A stretch of 64,000 nt of DNA from Laccaria trichodermophora (taxonomy: Eukaryota > Basidiomycota > Agaricomycetes > Agaricales > Hydnangiaceae). A model generated the notes under the pieces. It worked only from the letters and a program-made list of their open reading frames with translations. It did no database searches and was not told where the DNA came from. The DNA is taken from NCBI GenBank assembly GCA_018417955.1, contig JACTVC010000002.1, forward strand, positions 372,001-436,000, read 5' to 3'. The translations under genes were made by a program, and so were the position numbers. Of the stretch, positions 21,307 through 32,586 are shown piece after piece. How positions within the stretch are numbered: position 1 is the first letter of the stretch; every line of letters begins with the position of its first letter.

Positions 21307-22985
21307 ATGGCACGACGAACGCGTTTGCTGGCTTGTGGAGCTCTTTTAGCCACCCTCTTCCTTACGCTTCTCCTTTTACGTGACGCGACTACCTCTTTCG
21401 ATCAGAGCCACCATCCGTATGACGACTTTGGCGGCACATCCGAACCAACCCACTCCGTCGAAGCGCCTCTCCCAGTCCCGGCACCCACACCGCCCACACC
21501 CGAATGGTGCCAATACAACGACTGTCTAAAAGGCCACTGGGCAGCACGCACCCCGCCATTCAAAAACCTAGCAGACTTTCAAGAAGCGTACAAGAACACC
21601 CAAGAACCGATATGGTCCCGTGCGCCTATCCCTTCGCCTTCGATATCTGGGGTGGAAGTTACGGATGAGGAGAGGAAGGTCTTGGAGGAGCAGAGGTTGG
21701 TTGATTTGATGAATTATGTTTGGAAACCGAGCGGGAAGATGAAGGAGTGGGATCCCGAGGAGTTTGTTGTTCAGATGTTGAGGTCTCCGGGTGGGTTGAT
21801 ACTCATTGGAGGTAAGTCATGTTTCTTATCTATTGACGGACGAAGCTAATACTCGTGTAGACTCGATATCCCAGCAGCATTCGCATGCCTTGGGCTACTC
21901 TCTTCGCGCAGCTGATATCCGATTCGACCATAACCCGCCTCATCTGCCCTTGTACACACACCCACATGTCCAAATGCATGCTTTGCGACAAAACGACCCT
22001 ACCTCCCTCCGCCTCCTCGCACGCGCTGGTGTTCCCGAGTCGAGGTTGTTAAGGCCTATTATTACGATGGTGGAGGATCATATGTTGATACATGAACACG
22101 ATATTAGGAGGATTACGGAAGGGTTGGGCGCGTCGAAGGAGTATTATTGGTATCATGATTTTAAGCGGGTCGAGGGGTGGGAAGAGTTTGTTGAGGATGC
22201 TGCTAGGCCACGAGAGGGTGAGGAGGGGACGGTTACGGAGGATACGGTCTTGGTTATGAATGCTGGTGCCCATGTAAGTTTTTATTTTTATTTCTTTTGC
22301 TGGTACTAAGCTACGTAGTGGTCAAGACACGAACTCTCAATGCTACCAAATGGAGAATCCGACGAAGAAGAGCAATCACGCGTAGTAGCTACATACAAAC
22401 AAATGGTTCGTTTGTTTGTTCGCTCACCCTCATGCCCCCTAATCTACCCTCCTCCCAGATGAACCTCGTCATGTCCCGCCTCTCCCCAATCCCCCAACTC
22501 TCCGTAATCTACCGTGCAACCTCCCCAGGCCACCCAAACTGCAACCTCCTCACCGTCCCCTACACCTCCTCCCACGCCGCACAAGAAGGCGAACAAAACC
22601 TCGTCGAACGGCTCATCTCAACTATGCCAGACGAGCAATGGCGCACCTTCCGAAAACGATGGGACTGGGACTTGTTTGCCGTGCATAACGCGCTGTGGGA
22701 GCGGGAGATTGCGAGCCTTGATAGGGTTCGCGAGGAAGGAATGGGGGGCAGGGTAAAGTGGATTTTCATGGATGTTTGGGACCAGGCGTTGCAAAGGCCT
22801 GATGCGCATACAGAGCCTGGCACGGATTGTTTGCACTGTGAGTCGTTTTCATGGGTATATGCGCTGGTTTGGACTGATGATTGGGTTTTGTAGGGAATCT
22901 TCCTGGGATATTCGAGCAGTGGACGCATCAAATATACCATGTTCTGTTTTTGGAGCAGGAGAGGAAGAGGGTGGGTGGGGTGTGA
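21307..22985 (+). CDS. PC-esterase family protein, copy 1 (Cas1/Pmr5/TBL-like)
   Basis: Predicted type II membrane protein of the SGNH-like PC-esterase family (plant TBL/PMR5, fungal Cas1), whose members O-acetylate polysaccharides in the Golgi. 491 codons. The membrane anchor LLACGALLATLFLTLLLL is at about residues 7-24, followed by a Pro-rich stem. The nucleophile is in GGDSIS (Asp169-Ser170), and the second catalytic block is DCLHW (Asp458, His461). Exons: 21307-21811, 21861-22273, 22319-22405, 22459-22837, 22894-22985 (1476 nt). The ATG at 21307 is directly ahead of the anchor; an in-frame ATG at 21214 would extend it without benefit. Its first 114 nt differ from copies 2 and 3 at 21 sites, mostly silent. 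Its 3' end matches copy 2, not copy 3. The substrate is unknown. Confidence 0.85.
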
Positions 22986-23299
22986 CGTAGTTAGATTAAC
23001 GAGCGTAGTAGTCATACCCTTTTGTGTATGCATATACGTCAAGCGTCGCAATGGTAGTCAACGTCTCATGACGTTGTCCACTGTTTACGTCGAAGGCCTC
23101 ATCCTTTCATCCACGGCGCCTTCACGCCCTACAATGCACTCTATCATAGCCACTGCCCTTTGGCACTCACAACTCTACTTCAATATTCACAAGAACACGC
23201 ACGTCACAACGGCGCAGTGTCAGAACGGCAGTTGCACGCCACAGCAAGTATGGTATTCTCTTATACACACGTCTTCAGCTAACAAACCTTGATAGATAT

Positions 23300-26200
23300 C
23301 GTGATACTAAAACACGAGAAGAAGTACAAGACCCTACTACAAGCCTAAACGACACGCGAAACGACGAACAAGGCAAACGAAACGCGAGAAGAAGTACAAG
23401 ACATCGATAATGCTTACACGAAGATCGGATGTTCACATCCAACGTGTAAACACTATCGGAAGGGCGCAGAAGCGATGGGAATGGACGGATAGGCTACGGA
23501 GCACGTTTGCGAGCTGGGATTGGGGTCGTTAGGCATGGGAGAACGTTCCAAGAGGTGCGTACTTACCGTGCTCTGTTCGTCGTGCACAATACTGACGCCC
23601 GTGATCGTTTTTAAGCGGATTGTTGACGTGTTGACAGTTTCTCGCTATGTGAGTACTACATCACCCCTTACACGCGTTTTCACCCAACACAAGTCCATAG
23701 ATATTGCGCTGCTACTTACTACGACACGCGAGAAGACGATTACGCGTACATGAAGACTCAACGTTGAAACCTTACGTGTGCACGCTGTCAAGAGGGCGGG
23801 GGAGGACAGGGAATGGATGTATGAGCTACAACATGCGATTACGAACTGGAATGGGGTTGTCAGGGATGGGAGAAGTGCTTGATAGGTGAGTACTCACGTC
23901 GTTTGTTCGTCCTGCACCATACCGACACTTTTTTTCAAGTTCCTTGTCGACGTGTCGACAAGCTCACGCAATGTAAGTACCACATCATCTTTCTACAGGT
24001 TTTCAACTGACAGAATGTATTAGATTGCGTGCTACTACTTACTACGAAGCGAAACAACACGCGAAAAGACGGACAACGCGTAAATGAAGATTCAACGCTG
24101 AAATCTAACGCTTACACGCCGCCAGGAGGGAGCGGGAGCACAGGGAACGGGTGGATCACGACGGAAAGGGGGCGTTTTGCATGGAGAAGTTGGGAGAGGT
24201 CGTGAGCGACGGAATGGGGTGACGACAAGTGAGTTATGTCGCATAGGATAGAATGGACGACACTCACCATTTCAAATCACTCAGAGCTTCGCATGGAGCG
24301 TTCTGGGCTCCATGCGCCGGTTCTGCGGACGAAAATACGTCGTCTTGGCGTTGAAAACGAGCAGGAGCGACGTCTTGAAGTTATGGACGGATAAACGGGG
24401 GCAAGACACGCGAAACGATGAGGTACGTGAGTTTGAGTCTGCACGTTATTCTGACACTAACTTACCTTCGTAGATTCGAATACGCCGTCTCGAAACACTA
24501 TGAAAGGTGAAATTGAACACCTACGCGAAGACTGTAGGTCAAGACGCTGACGTGAAATGAAAGTACTAATGAAATACCTTTGCAGAACCAACATACCCGA
24601 CGACGATAAGTCCGGCCAACGGCACGAGGGATATCAACAGAAAACGTTAACGTTTGCGACGGAAGGTTCGTACACACGTGTCCGATTAAAGGAGAATCAC
24701 GGACGGCCGGAAAGTAAGTACACGTCGTGTACCTCATTTTATATTTCAACAGAACTTTGTTTCACGCGAAACTGTGTTCTGATTGTCTTTTGGCAAGTTT
24801 CTTATTAACATATGTATTAGATTTCGTTCTTCTATGTACAACAAATCGAAAAGACATGCGTAAAGACGAACAAGGCAACAAGAATATGTACAAGAAGACG
24901 CAACAATCAAAATTAGCGCGTGAACGCCGCCAGAAGGCTACGGAATGGCGTGAAAGGAACGTATACACTACAGACAGCGGGTGCTTCGCGTTTACGAGCT
25001 GGGATGAGGTTGGAGTGCGTGTAAGGTGAATAATTACGTTGCTTGGTTCATCCTTCACAATGCTGATCGCATGCTATACATGGATATTTCAGCCTTCTCG
25101 ACATGGCAAGGTTCCCATATCTGGGTTTCCGCTCTGGTGAGTCCGAAACATCGGTAAAATGGGCGTGATTTCCTTGAAGAAAATGAGCGTAAGTATAATA
25201 TCTCGAACTACAAAGATCCGAGCACATACTAATTTCCTTCAACCAGCTTTACAAGTGTTTGGGGTGCTACGCACCCCTTGCGGCCACCATAAACGACGAT
25301 GACCAAGAGCGCATGCAAGAGTCACCACAGCCTTTTTCCTAATAGCCAAGGAATACGCTCGCCGCGGGGCCAAGATATCAGAAAAAAAACGGCCAAAATC
25401 TTCAAAAGAAAAAACACGGTTTGAGCGTAGGCGTCAACTTTTGAAATAACGTAGATGTGTACTTACTATGGTTTAGCATGCTCGAGGTGCTATGCACCTC
25501 TCGCCGGTTGCCGTAAATGACGATAGGCAAGAGTGCACGCATACGATGTCGGATACAGTCACCACAGCCCTTCAGTAAGAGCTGAGGGGTTCGCTCGCCG
25601 CGGGGCCAAAACCTCAGAAAAACAGGGCACGAACCTTCGAAAAATGGGGTGTAAGTGCGTAGTTTGACTATCATAGCATAAGCGTGTACTGACCTTCGTT
25701 TGGCAGCAATCTGAGTGCGTGGCGGGGACGCCGTCGACCGCTTTCATAAGATGCGGTACCATCATCTAGCATGCTCGAGGTGCTGCGCACCTCTCGCAGT
25801 TGTCGCAAATGACGATGGGCAAGACTGCATACATACGACATCGGGTACAGTCACCACGGCCTTTTACTAAGAGCTGAGGGGTCCACTTGCCGCGGGGCCG
25901 AAACCCCAGTTAAAAAAGGGATGAACCTTCGAAAAATCGGGATGTAAGTGCATAGTTTCATTACCATGGCATAGGCGTATACTGACCTTCGTTTGACAGT
26001 CATCGGAGTGCGTGGTGCAGATGCCGTAGACCACTTTCAAAAGATGCAGTCTGTGCGTGCAAGAGGTAAGTTGACAAAAGATTACAATGCTTGAGACACT
26101 TACTGTTGTTACAAGATGTGGAGCACGCATCCCCTGCTTCCATTTTACGATTCCCTGAGGGTTTCCGAGAGGGCGGTGATCCGCTCATCATGGAGCTTAC

Positions 26201-26600
26201 AGAAACAACGGTCAGTATCTGCGTATTCGCACTCGATAAGTGGATACTGACCTCTGATTTTGGATAGACTTCATTTCGAGTAACTGGAAGGGCATTGTGA
26301 GTAAGCGGCTTATGTTGAACTGAATACTAATGTACCTCTTGTCCAGAATAATCAACTTGATCAGCAAGGAAGATCTTGATTTCAGGTGGTGAGTAAGTCG
26401 CGTTCATCGTGGAGAGCAACGTTGAGAGGCTTACCTTGCCATAAGTCAGCATATGATCACGACGAGGACAGTGGTGATGAGGAAGACCGTGGTAGCGAGG
26501 AGTGCGAGAGGGAGCGGATGATGGAGGAGATAAAAGAGGAGAGGAGGGGAGGAAGGGAATGGAGACTTGACGACAAAATCACCCAGCTTATATAGAATTT
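23300..26600 (+). other. Intron-dense stretch with repeated short exon-like pieces
   Basis: More than a dozen plus-strand intervals look like fungal introns, for example 23968-24024, 25188-25247 and 26209-26268 (GT[AG]AGT or similar donor, CTGAC/CTAAC/CTTAC, then YAG 45-70 nt later). Pieces between them recur: ACGAGCTGGGAT or GCGAGCTGGGAT, ACACGCGAAA, GACGAACAAGGC and CGCGAGAAGAAGTACAAGAC. Some pieces are open and charged (24821-25024, LARERRQKATEWRER; 26450-26595, RGSEECERERMMEEIKEERR), but I could not join adjacent pieces in one frame. Hence no CDS is called. Confidence 0.4.
25261..26060 (+). repeat. Three tandem units, each opening with a conserved hairpin
   Basis: Units start at the hairpins 25261-25277 (GGGGTGCTACGCACCCC), 25484-25500 (GAGGTGCTATGCACCTC) and 25777-25793 (GAGGTGCTGCGCACCTC). 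Shared downstream blocks are ACAGTCACCAC, GAGCTGAGGGGT, CGCCGCGGGGCC and AACCTTCGAAAAAT. Units 2 and 3 each hold an intron-like interval ending CTGACCTTCGTTTGRCAG. Both sides of the stem change together between unit 1 and units 2-3. Confidence 0.75.
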
Positions 26601-26687
26601 GGAAAGGGCTGTACGGACGCACCCGGAATAGTACGTACCTGTCAGGGAATGGAATATTTGACGGATGCGATTGAAATGAATTGCATT

Positions 26688-28290
26688 GGCAAGTTTGGAA
26701 TTGGTTGATCGGAGATACATGCCGCGTGCCATTTGCTGTATCTCTGAATCACCCCTCCATTATCAATGATATTTGGTGAATTTATATTTCTTGGTATATG
26801 AATCGGTTGAAATGAAAATGTAAATGTAAAAGTGTATATTCATGCGTACTTTCGCGTACATAAGAAAGTGATTTTGTGCACATACCAACAAAGAATTAAA
26901 ATGTTTGGGATCGCACTGCTGAAAGAGATAGAAATTCTACATGCTAAAAAATTCCATGGCTATCTAATATTTCAAAGTAATACCCCCAAGAATATCGGAT
27001 AGGGGGATGGACAAAAGCGGACAATTGAATAGTAGAAAATGGAGGACGGCCTCCTACCCACCTTCGGATGAAGATTCACCGCAAAAATCACACAAAAGTG
27101 CTCGGTAAAACGCGTTTGGCCTGTCAAGTACGACCCTTGATGGTGCTAATTTCTGATGTGGTAACTTGGCAGAAAGTGCTCATATGGTTCTGGCACTTCT
27201 GTCGATTCTGGATTCAGTGCGGGGACCTGGAAAAGGTAACGAGAAACAGAAAAAAACTTGAATCAAGGGATGAGTGTGGGTAGAAGGAAGAGATAAGTAG
27301 GTCTAGAGCCGGACCCTTGATAAAGAGTGAAGAAGTCCGCAAAGAGGCAGGAGTGGAAATGGGGGAGGAGGAGATTGGCCTTTGTTTGTCTGATGTGTTG
27401 TCTCTTCATCGTCGACGCGCAGCACAACAACACAACGCGCTGACTTGATTTCTTTTCCAACATGTGTATATATACTAATAGTATTGGATACTGTATTGTT
27501 TTAGAGTTTTTTTTGTGTTGGCAAGTTCGGAATTGGTTGATCGGAGATACATGCCGTGCGCTATTCACTGTATCTTCACCCCTCTGTTATCCGTTTTATT
27601 CAGGGATGGAAGTATTTAAATTATATTTCTTGGTATGTGAATCGGTAGAAATGAAAATGTAACAGTGTATCTTCACACGTACTTTCGTGTAAATGGCAAA
27701 GTGATTCTGTGTGCATACTAACAAAGAATTACAATGTTCCGGATCGCACTGCTCAACGAAAAGGAAATATTACAAGATAAAAAATTCCATAACCATAGAG
27801 TATTCTGAAGTAATACCTGGAAATAATATCTGATAGACAAAAGCGGACAATTAAATAGTAGAAAATGGAGGACGGCCTCCTACCCACCTTCAGATGAAGA
27901 TTCACCACAAAGCTCGCACAAAAGTGCTGGTTGAAACCCGTTCTGCCTGTCAAATAGGACCCTTGATGGCGCTAATTTCTGATGTGGTAACTTGGCAGAA
28001 AGTGCCCATATGGTTCTGGCACTTTCTGTGGATTCTGGATTCAGTGCGGGGACCTGGAGGAAGTAACGAGAACCAGAAAAAAAAACTTGAATCAAGGGAC
28101 AAGTGTGAGTAGAAGTAAGAGGTAATCAGGTCTAGAGCTAAACCCTTGATGAAAAATGAAGAAGTCTGCAAAGAGTTGGAAGTGGAAACAGGGGAGGAGG
28201 AGATAGACGTCTGTTTGTCCAATGTGTTGTCTTGATCTTCGACACGCAGCACAACAAAGCAACGCACTCACTTAATTCTTTTTCCAATAA
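26688..28290 (+). repeat. Diverged tandem pair, about 830 bp each
   Basis: 26688-27465 and 27520-28290 share GGCAAGTT(T/C)GGAATTGG, TTGATCGGAGATACATGCCG, GGAGGACGGCCTCCTACCCA (27041 and 27867) and CACGCAGCACAACAA. The offset is 826-832 bp and divergence is roughly 10-20% by eye. Open frames are short and not conserved. The pair recurs at 37957-39559 in spacer 2. Confidence 0.75.
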
Positions 28291-28450
28291 ACTACTAATA
28301 TTGAAATCCGCATTGTTTCATTGAGTTCTTTTTGTTCATAAAATGTGGTAAAGATTGTAATATACAGGGTAAATTCACCCAATACAAATGTGTGACTGTA
28401 TTTCTTAGTGTCAAGTCAAATGTAAACTAGTAATCAGAAAGCTTTACATT

Positions 28451-28822
28451 CTATCTACTGTAATGTGTCATGAATTTTCGTATAGGTTGGGATGATTCCA
28501 AAATTTGAGGTAGAGTAATGTTTGATTGGGCAGGGTGAGCCGAATCAGTGACGGAGGCAGGGTTGCTTGTCCAGGCCTTCGCAAAAATAACCAGCAAGTC
28601 AAAAAATTTCAACAAAGCTGAAAGATCATTACATACCTCGCAGATCCCCGCATTACTTGGCATCTCCACATATAAAGGCTCTGGGAACTCACTCATTTTC
28701 ATCCTCTCTCCCGTCCTCCTAGGGTGTCCTAATGTCCCTATGCTTGATTTTTCATCCGTGTCCTCTACTGAAAGCACCGACAATGTCTTATCAATCCATC
28801 CATATATCTCAGGTATGAACAA
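28451..28822 (-). CDS. Possible 3' part of an unrecognised minus-strand gene
   Basis: Minus-strand frame ending ESSQPIRKFMTHYSR. An interval within it (about 28577-28636) has GTATGT, TTGAC and GCGAAG, a good intron. Splicing it keeps the frame, joining SNAGICE to AWTSNPASVT. The upstream exon region SVEDTDEKSSIGTLGHPRRT is also open. No homologue or start is recognised, and the plus strand is open here too. Low confidence. Confidence 0.2.
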   Translation of the reverse strand: MFIPEIYGWIDKTLSVLSVEDTDEKSSIGTLGHPRRTGERMKMSEFPEPLYVEMPSNAGICEVCNDLSALLKFFDLLVIFAKAWTSNPASVTDSAHPAQSNITLPQILESSQPIRKFMTHYSR

Positions 28823-29654
28823 CGAAACAGTGTATCATTCTCCTCGACATTTACATCTATGTCTATTCAGATCATACACCAACACATCCTACTTCGCACC
28901 CACAGAAAGCAGACACTGGCCCGTGGTCAACGCTTCACAGTTGAATGTTGAAGACCTTTGTTGGGTGGACCACTGGTTCAAGAATGAGGGTTGCGAAGCA
29001 CCGCGATATGTCAAATGCAATGTAAGTCATTTAATTTTAAAGTTCTCATCCGTTCGAGGAAGCCAAACTGACTTACTTTCATTGTTCAGCTTCCCCTTGT
29101 CCCATTTTCGTGGTATAGCCTGCATCATGTCCTCCTACACATCTCCTGGCATAATAGCAAGATATCACCTTCTGCGAAACACACGTACACCAAGGCTGTC
29201 AACATGCTATACTCTTCCAGATATTACCTTCCACAAAATAAATCCACATGCATATGCACCACCCAGGTGGATGTGCTTAACTCCTCCACCAACTTTTCCC
29301 AATGCTATGCACGATGCCCTATTGCTTTTCGATCCCCACAACAATGTATCGCTATCCACAAAACGGACACAGGCACTCTCCAGCCTCCGAAACGTCTTCA
29401 GGAAACTGGTTTCACATGCCGTCAAGTGTGCCATGTTCCCCACTTTTTCCAACCGTTCCACAATGCCTTGCACCCCAAGACGACGTTTAAAAGAGTCCCA
29501 CGCCAATCTACCTTCCGGAACTCCTCCACACCTCCACGGGTCTCCGAGACCTCGATACGACGTATTGCCGTCCGCGAAACGCCCTCTCTATGCGTGGGAT
29601 GGCATTGGTTGGTGTTGGGGACGTCTAAAAGACAAGAATGAAAAGGTTTGGTAA
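28740..29654 (+). CDS. Unrecognised long open frame leading into the module array
   Basis: Open from the ATG at 28740 (MLDFSSVSSTESTDNVLS) to a stop at 29652-29654; the frame is open upstream to 28548 but with a non-ATG start. A plausible intron at 29022-29090 (GTAAGT...TTCAG) would switch to another frame that is also open, to 29641. The last residues, YDVLPSAKRPLYAW, are the first unit of the array that follows. No family recognised, so it may be an exon of a repeat gene or chance. Confidence 0.25.
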   Translation: MLDFSSVSSTESTDNVLSIHPYISGMNNETVYHSPRHLHLCLFRSYTNTSYFAPTESRHWPVVNASQLNVEDLCWVDHWFKNEGCEAPRYVKCNVSHLILKFSSVRGSQTDLLSLFSFPLSHFRGIACIMSSYTSPGIIARYHLLRNTRTPRLSTCYTLPDITFHKINPHAYAPPRWMCLTPPPTFPNAMHDALLLFDPHNNVSLSTKRTQALSSLRNVFRKLVSHAVKCAMFPTFSNRSTMPCTPRRRLKESHANLPSGTPPHLHGSPRPRYDVLPSAKRPLYAWDGIGWCWGRLKDKNEKVW

Positions 29655-32330
29655 GTATTTAAAACCATAAAAACAAAGAGAATGCTTACCCATTTCGTTT
29701 AGAATTTTTACAACCCTTCCTTAACGCCCTGCACCCCTTCTGGCCCCAAGACGACGTATCGTCTTCCGCTCATCGGTCCCAGGCCACCCTCGAGTTCCAG
29801 TAACCCCTCCACCTCGCCATGAGTCTCCCCGGCCTCAAGACGATGTATCGGCGTCCGCTAAACGCCCTCTATGTGCTGGGACATTTTCCCGACCGTTGCA
29901 CAACGTCCTGCACCCCTCCTGGCCCCAAGACGAGGTATCGTCGTCCGCCAAAGGGTCACACGCCATCCGCTAGCTTCAGAAATCTTCCTACCTCGCCATC
30001 GGTCTCCCAGGCGTTGAGACGACGTATCGTCGTCCGCTAAACGCCCTCCCTACATGTTTCCAGCCGTTCCCCAACACCCAAGACCATGTATCGACCATCA
30101 AACGTCACCCTCCTACTTCCGAAACCTTTCCCCAATGCCATGGCGTCGAGACGACATATCGTCGTCCGCTAAACGCCCTCTGTGTGCGCAGAACGTGTTC
30201 GGATGTCGGATGGCATTCATTCCGATTGAATACTTCGAAAAGACAAGAACAAAAAGGTTTGTGAATTGTTTTAATACCCTGAACACGAAGAATTACTTAC
30301 CTGTCGTCCGCAGAACCATCAAACATCACCCTCGGGTTTCCAGAACTGTTCCACCTCGCCATCGGTCCCCCAGGTGTCGAGACGACGTATTTCCATCCGC
30401 TAAACGCCGTCCCTATGTGCTGGCAATTTATTCCAACCATTGCACAAAGCCCTGCACCCCTCCTGGCCCCAAAACGACGTATCGCGTTCCGCAAAACGGT
30501 CCCACATCACCCTCCTGCTTCCAGAATGATTCCACCTCGCTTAGGCGTCGAGACGACGTATCGTCGTCCGCTAAATGCCCTCTCAACGTGTGGGTTGCAG
30601 TCGAGAACCTGCAAAAGACGAAGATAAAAAGGTTTGTTCAGTATTTCAACACCATACGCGAGAAGAAGAACTTACCTGTTTTGTTAAGAGTCATCCCTGC
30701 CCTTCATTGCGTCGACGCAACGTATCGACGTCCGCCAATCGCTATCTGGGCACGACGTTGCCTTCATGGGACTCGTCTCGGGTTTTTGGTCGATGTTGCG
30801 GGCTGGGACGACATACGCACGTTAGTTCATCAAGATATGACAAAGTGTACGACGTACCTTTGTCGTTCCATCGCCCCCTTGCGTCGCCGCCTTTTTCCAC
30901 CTCTCCAAGTCTCACCACGATGTATCGACGTCCGCCAAACACGTTTGGGACGTCGTTGACGTCCTGCAACGTCGCCGTAATGTTGTGACTTTCGGATATA
31001 GGTTAGTTTTACGATGCTTTGAGTTTTGGTTTTTGGTTGACGTTGAGGGCTGAAACAACCGCGTGTTGTCAATTTGTGAAGATATGACAAAGCGTACGAC
31101 GTACCTTTGTCGTTCCATTGCCCCCCTCGCGTCGCCGCCTTTTTCCACCTCTCCAAGGCTCGCCACGACGTATCGACGTCCGCCAAACACTTCTGTGACG
31201 TCGTGGATGTTCTTCACATTGCCGTATGTTGTAACTTTGGGATAGAGGTTAGTTTTATGATGCTTTGAGTTTTGATTCAATTACTCACTTGTTTGAAGGT
31301 CGTTACCACCTTCACAATGTTCCCAAACCTTCGCCACGCCACCAACTACGCCCAAGCCGTCTCCACCGCAAGTCTGTTGTCGAATTACAATGTTTTACTG
31401 TTGATTTTCAAGGTATGTCATAAGTTTTTGTTGATATACAACCATTCATGAACTTACCTTTCAACATTTAGCCGTTTCGACGTTATGGCTTCCGATCCAC
31501 CTTCCCAATGCTCGACACGACGTATCGACGTCTGCAAAAGATGTTGAAGATGTCGTCGACGTTGCCAAAATACGCCGCGTGTCGTATCTTTGAAAAATGT
31601 GTGAGTTTTCCGTTGATTTTTGTACTGAGTCTTAACTTACCCCTTTTGAAGATCATTTACGCGCGTTCTCGCCCTTTTGAACCTTTCCCGAGTTTGCCAC
31701 GTCACCAACCATGCCCAGCCGTATTCAACACGACCACGTTGTCGATTCATGAAGAGTCTAATGTCGATTTTAGAAGTAAGTCATTCGCTTTTGTGATTAT
31801 GCAAGTATTGATGACTTACCTTTGATGTTCAGCCACCCCTACACGTTATCGCGCTCAATCCACCAGCCCAAGACCCAACACGACGAATCGACGTCTGCCA
31901 AAGTCGCTGGGAACGTCGCTAATCTTGTGCAAACATGCTGTCTGTTGAGACTTTCAATATGCGTAAGTTTACGTTGACTAGAGGGTTCCATGTTCACTTA
32001 CTTCGTTTTAAGGTCGTTTACAGGCGTTATCGTGTTGGGCACGCTTCTACACCATTGACACGTCACCAGCTACGCCCGAAATGCTTTCTACGGCGATTTG
32101 TGATCAAATTACGGTTGGTCTTCAGAGTAAGCGTTAGTTTTGCCGTTATGTGAATGGTCGCGGACTTACTTCTGAAATGCAGCCGTTGTAGCTTGAACTT
32201 GCAGAAATCTCTGCATTTTCGGACTAGTCAGTAAGTTTTCGGCCTTCAGATGAGATGCTGACACGTACCTTTGTGATCTAGCGTGTTTGACGAGAAGGAA
32301 AGCCTGTTTGTTTGATTGTGTTACATTTGG
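29540..32330 (+). repeat. Array of degenerate modules with DVSSSAK/HDVSTSAK core
   Basis: About fifteen copies of a DNA core close to CGACGTATCGTCGTCCGC or CGACGTATCGACGTCCGCC, at about 29545, 29750, 29840, 29930, 30017, 30149, 30379, 30473, 30551, 30715, 30915, 31165, 31513 and 31877. Read in one frame they give RDDVSSSAKRPLCA, RDDVSSSAKCPLNVW, HHDVSTSAKHVWDVVDVL, RHDVSTSAKHFCDVVDVL and RHDVSTSAKDVEDVVDVA. From about 31000 they alternate with a second exon-like module (VVTTF...LRHATNYAQAV; VVYRRYRVGH) and intron-like intervals with GTAAGT-type donors. Frames break between modules, so the gene status is open. Confidence 0.55.
30790..31255 (+). repeat. Two direct repeats, 248-bp period, inside the module array
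   Basis: GATATGACAAAG at 30834 and 31081, GTACGACGTACCTTTGTCGT and CGACGTCCGCCAAACAC recur at an offset of 247-248 bp with high identity. This marks recent local duplication of a module pair. Confidence 0.7.
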
Positions 32331-32586
32331 TAGATAGACTCGTTTGTCGTCGATAGCAAATTTATGGGGAGGTTCCGCTCGTCCGTTTTACCTTGTACCG
32401 AAAATATGACCGAAAAACGTCGAAAACTTACCACTTTTCACAGCTGACTCTCAATCTGTGTTTTAACTCTAAATGGCTGCTTTCTCGTTGGTCCGGCTGC
32501 TTCTCGGACTTTGATTCAACACGGAAACATGCGACAACAGCGTAAACAAACAACGCTTTCCTTCTTTCTATCAACATGACGCCCCC

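Larger units (their letters stand above)
22986..32586. other. 9.6-kb spacer 1: intron-dense, repeat-built, no recognised gene
   Basis: CpG-rich, unlike the transposon block. It holds, in order, an intron-dense stretch (23300-26600), three units with a hairpin (25261-26060), a diverged tandem pair of about 830 bp (26688-28290), weak open frames on both strands (28451-29654) and a module array with HDVSTSAK cores (29540-32330). No domain of a known family was recognised. It may be a fast-evolving gene, a long non-coding transcript or decayed repeats. Confidence 0.6.

Noticed and set aside
22560..23051. 163-codon minus-strand frame across PC-esterase copy 1
   Set aside because: Antisense of exons 4-5 and an intron; recurs in copies 2 and 3 only because the genes are duplicated.
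27041..27060. GCCTCCTACCCA shared between the spacer repeat and the MULE terminus
   Set aside because: Only 12 bases agree and neighbouring bases differ, so it is probably chance. In the spacer it is part of a small GGAGG...CCTCC hairpin.
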